Position numbers and translations under genes: made by a program. This document shows, piece by piece, positions 63,101-64,000 of a stretch of DNA of 64,000 nt. The DNA comes from Bacillota bacterium (lineage in GTDB: Bacteria > Bacillota > Clostridia > Acetivibrionales > DTU013): the NCBI GenBank assembly GCA_023412665.1, contig JAEZCA010000002.1, positions 62,001 through 126,000 of the forward strand. The letters run 5' to 3'. The stretch's first letter is position 1. Each line of letters opens with the position of its first letter. Below the pieces are notes generated by a model, which was not told the origin of the DNA, did no database searches, and saw only the letters and a program-made list of their open reading frames with translations.

Positions 63101-63387
63101 TGGCACGCGGCTCGGACACTGTTATCAGGGCTATCGCCGATGGCAAGACTGCTGCAAAATCGATAGATAAATATCTTGGTGGTAGGGGAGAACTCAATAC
63201 CGGAGAGGATATTGAGATACCAAAGGCGGCGGATGAAAAGGAAATCGTGGAGCATGAGAGGTTCCCGATGAAATACCTGCCTCCCAGGGAGCGCAGCCAA
63301 AATTTCGAAGAGGTTGCAGTTGGCTTCCACAAGCTGAATGCGATAGCTGAAGCGATGAGATGCCTGAGATGCGACAGGAGGTGCTGA
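60157..63387 (+). CDS. hydB: HydB (NuoF-like) fused to a GltD-type FAD/NAD(P)H oxidoreductase
   Basis: 1076 residues. (1) Residues 1-90: thioredoxin-like [2Fe-2S] domain (CSGAGC, CIGTC). (2) About 88-125: a low-complexity linker containing two GDASH pentapeptides made by in-frame REP units. (3) About 170-600: NuoF core with FMN/NADH site GLRGRGGAGFPTGIKLE and the [4Fe-4S] motif ESCGKCVPCR. (4) About 610-1070: GltD-like domain with CQNACPAGVNVPGY, two dinucleotide folds (GIIGAGPSGLTCG, AVIGGGNTAIDAA). The normal ferredoxin C-terminus of HydB is replaced by the GltD part. The ATG at 60157 follows AAGGAGGG, 14 bp after hydC. Confidence 0.9.
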   Translation: MRDQKIIIKNSSDLLTVREDYLKKQEGMKYRIQVCSGAGCISSNCHAVRDALAACMDEKGLSGSVEMIETGCIGTCDLGPVMVITGIGDASHVIGSSGSPDGDASHISSNSNTSNDRSNSDIMSIQNNRNSVFYIKLTPQDIPAIVESHLVQGRILYDKTYFDSKKNKNTPFIDDIEYFKNQTKIALRNCGTIDYGSLEDYIAHDGYMAIARVLEGYTPQMAADEIKKSGLRGRGGAGFPTGIKLESGMKARDNVKYLVCNADEGDPGAFMDRSILEGDPHSVIEGMMIGGYIIGARKGYVYVRAEYPLAVERLDMAIKIAREAGLLGRNILEKGFDFDLEIRIGAGAFVCGEETALMASIEGQRGEPRQKPPFPFQKGLFGKPTIISNVETYANIAPIILKGSEWFSGIGTEKSKGTKVFALAGAINNTGIVEVPMGTALGDIIFNIGGGVRKNREFKAAQTGGPSGGCIKSENLNTPMDYESLTRLGAIMGSGGLITMDEDTCMVDMARYFMEFIQEESCGKCVPCRLGTKRMLEILERITRGHGEQGDIEELEELGAMIKEAAVCGLGQTAPNPVLSMINNFREEYEEHIRYKYCRAGVCADMFISPCQNACPAGVNVPGYVSLVAAGRLRDAYNLIRKENPFPAVCGRVCTHECESKCRRGQLDEPVAIADLKRYVADYVLKNEEPYMDLVFPKKGKSVGIIGAGPSGLTCGYYLARLGYDVDVYESQPVAGGILAFGIPEYRLPSDVLQHEIKQIEQVGVNIHLDMEVGSDITFYQLKNKHDALYIATGTQFSNKINIPGEDLKGVYHGLDFLRDVNLGKDVKISGRVAVIGGGNTAIDAARTAVRLGAQEVTVLYRRLVDDMPADAREIRDAVEEGISIIPLVAPVKFNGREKVREIECIRMEPGGFDSSGRRKPRPVSGTEFTIKVDYVIPAVSQYSDLPFINRDEVEVTQWGTFVTDRDTLMTKMKGVFAGGDVARGSDTVIRAIADGKTAAKSIDKYLGGRGELNTGEDIEIPKAADEKEIVEHERFPMKYLPPRERSQNFEEVAVGFHKLNAIAEAMRCLRCDRRC
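60418..60474 (-). repeat. Two REP-like 15-mers inside hydB
   Basis: GGGGACGCTTCTCAC (60418-60432) and GGGGACGCATCTCAC (60460-60474), 42 bp apart, both in frame zero and both encoding GDASH (residues 88-92 and 102-106). Confidence 0.95.
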
Positions 63388-63388
63388 T

Positions 63389-64000
63389 ATGATCAATCTT
63401 ACGATCAATGATAAAAAAGTGACTGCAATGGAGGGCGACACAATAATCGAAGCCGCCAGGAGAAATAATATCACCATACCGAGTCTGTGTTATCTGAAGG
63501 ATGTACACCATGTCGGATCCTGCAGGATATGTGTCGTCGAGGTCGAGGGCGCCAAAACACTCCAGGCCTCCTGTATCGTACCGGCTCAGGAGGGGATGGT
63601 GGTGCGCACCAATACATCAAAGGTGAGGAAGACCAGAAAACTGCTTTATGAGCTCATGCTTTCCGACCATCCAAAGGAATGCCTCAGCTGTGCCAGAAAC
63701 CAGAATTGTGAATTTCAAAGGCTGGGTAGGATGATAGGCGTTGATGCTCCAAGATTCGAAGGCGAGCGGTCAAAAGGTTGTGTCGATGACGGATCGCCGT
63801 CAATTATAAGGGATCTGTCAAAATGCATCCTCTGCAGACGTTGCGTTACCGTATGCAATGAGATACAGGGAGTAGGCGTGCTGAATGTGCAGAACAGGGG
63901 TTTCAAAACAGTGATTGGGCCGGCTGCCGGACTTGCTCTGAATACAGTCAATTGTACGAACTGCGGACAGTGCACGACAGTGTGCCCGGTAGGCGCACTG
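63389..64000 (+). CDS. hydA: [FeFe] hydrogenase catalytic subunit HydA, N-terminal part (cut by window edge)
   Basis: 204 codons run off the right edge. The N-terminus is a plant-type [2Fe-2S] domain (SLCYL...VGSCRICVVEV), then the His/Cys-ligated cluster motif (HPKECLSCARNQNCEFQRLG) and a 2x[4Fe-4S] ferredoxin (CILCRRCVTVC, CTNCGQCTTVC). This is the standard electron-entry part of HydA; the H-cluster domain lies outside. The ATG at 63389 follows the hydB stop by 1 bp and AGGAGG inside hydB. Confidence 0.9.
   Translation, partial: MINLTINDKKVTAMEGDTIIEAARRNNITIPSLCYLKDVHHVGSCRICVVEVEGAKTLQASCIVPAQEGMVVRTNTSKVRKTRKLLYELMLSDHPKECLSCARNQNCEFQRLGRMIGVDAPRFEGERSKGCVDDGSPSIIRDLSKCILCRRCVTVCNEIQGVGVLNVQNRGFKTVIGPAAGLALNTVNCTNCGQCTTVCPVGAL

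Overview
The window looks like chromosomal DNA of an anaerobic, spore-forming, cellodextrin-using member of the Clostridia, probably near Clostridium cluster III (Ruminiclostridium/Acetivibrio). The evidence is a GH94 cellobiose phosphorylase that, from memory, closely resembles the Clostridium thermocellum enzyme; an electron-bifurcating type [FeFe] hydrogenase operon; LysM/GH18 and LysM/CAP proteins typical of spore formers; AGGAGG-type ribosome sites; and moderate GC. No rRNA, tRNA, prophage or CRISPR array was seen.

Layout. 1-8.4 kb (minus strand): a nine-gene surface-sugar operon. rfbF-rfbG-rfbH make a CDP-3,6-dideoxy-4-ketohexose; GtrA, an HMGL-like aldolase, an acetolactate-synthase-like ThDP enzyme, a split transketolase and an epimerase/reductase follow, suggesting a branched-chain deoxysugar. 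8.7-15 kb (plus): polyprenyl-phosphate sugar transferase, a HAD gene broken by one stop codon, a J-domain/TPR protein and two rRNA modification enzymes. 15-22.4 kb (minus): S41 peptidase, acyl-CoA ligase, zinc ribbon, spore-type glycosidase and a PadR-DUF1700-DUF4097 envelope operon. 23-26 kb (plus): DUF4097-like lipoprotein, CPBP protease and SIMPL protein, bracketed by inverted copies of a roughly 280-bp multi-hairpin repeat. 26.3-31 kb (minus): an [FeFe]-hydrogenase-like protein and a membrane-bound LuxR regulator overlapping a solute-binding lipoprotein gene. 31.4-43.7 kb: lipoprotein, AI-2E/YtvI-type permease, a REP-associated tyrosine transposase, a ThrE pair, LysM-CAP protein, a divergent type IIA topoisomerase pair, TVP38 protein and aspartate kinase. 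44-53 kb: uvrB and uvrA, each behind its own LexA-box promoter, with a MocR regulator and an aminotransferase between them. 53-64 kb: a small membrane protein, clpE, cellobiose phosphorylase, and the start of a hydCBA operon that runs off the window.

The most striking feature is a 15-bp repeat, GTGAGAANCGTCCCC, present about 45 times between 13.3 and 60.5 kb. It occurs singly, as inverted pairs that form hairpins, and as arrays with a 24-28 bp period. It is absent from the sugar operon and from 44.3-58.9 kb. Copies lie in frame inside at least two genes: as VRTVP in an rRNA methyltransferase and twice as GDASH in HydB. A Y1 (HUH) transposase of the RAYT class at 33.4-34.4 kb is the obvious candidate for the enzyme that spreads it. 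A second family, of about 280 bp with four conserved hairpins, has two full and two partial copies.
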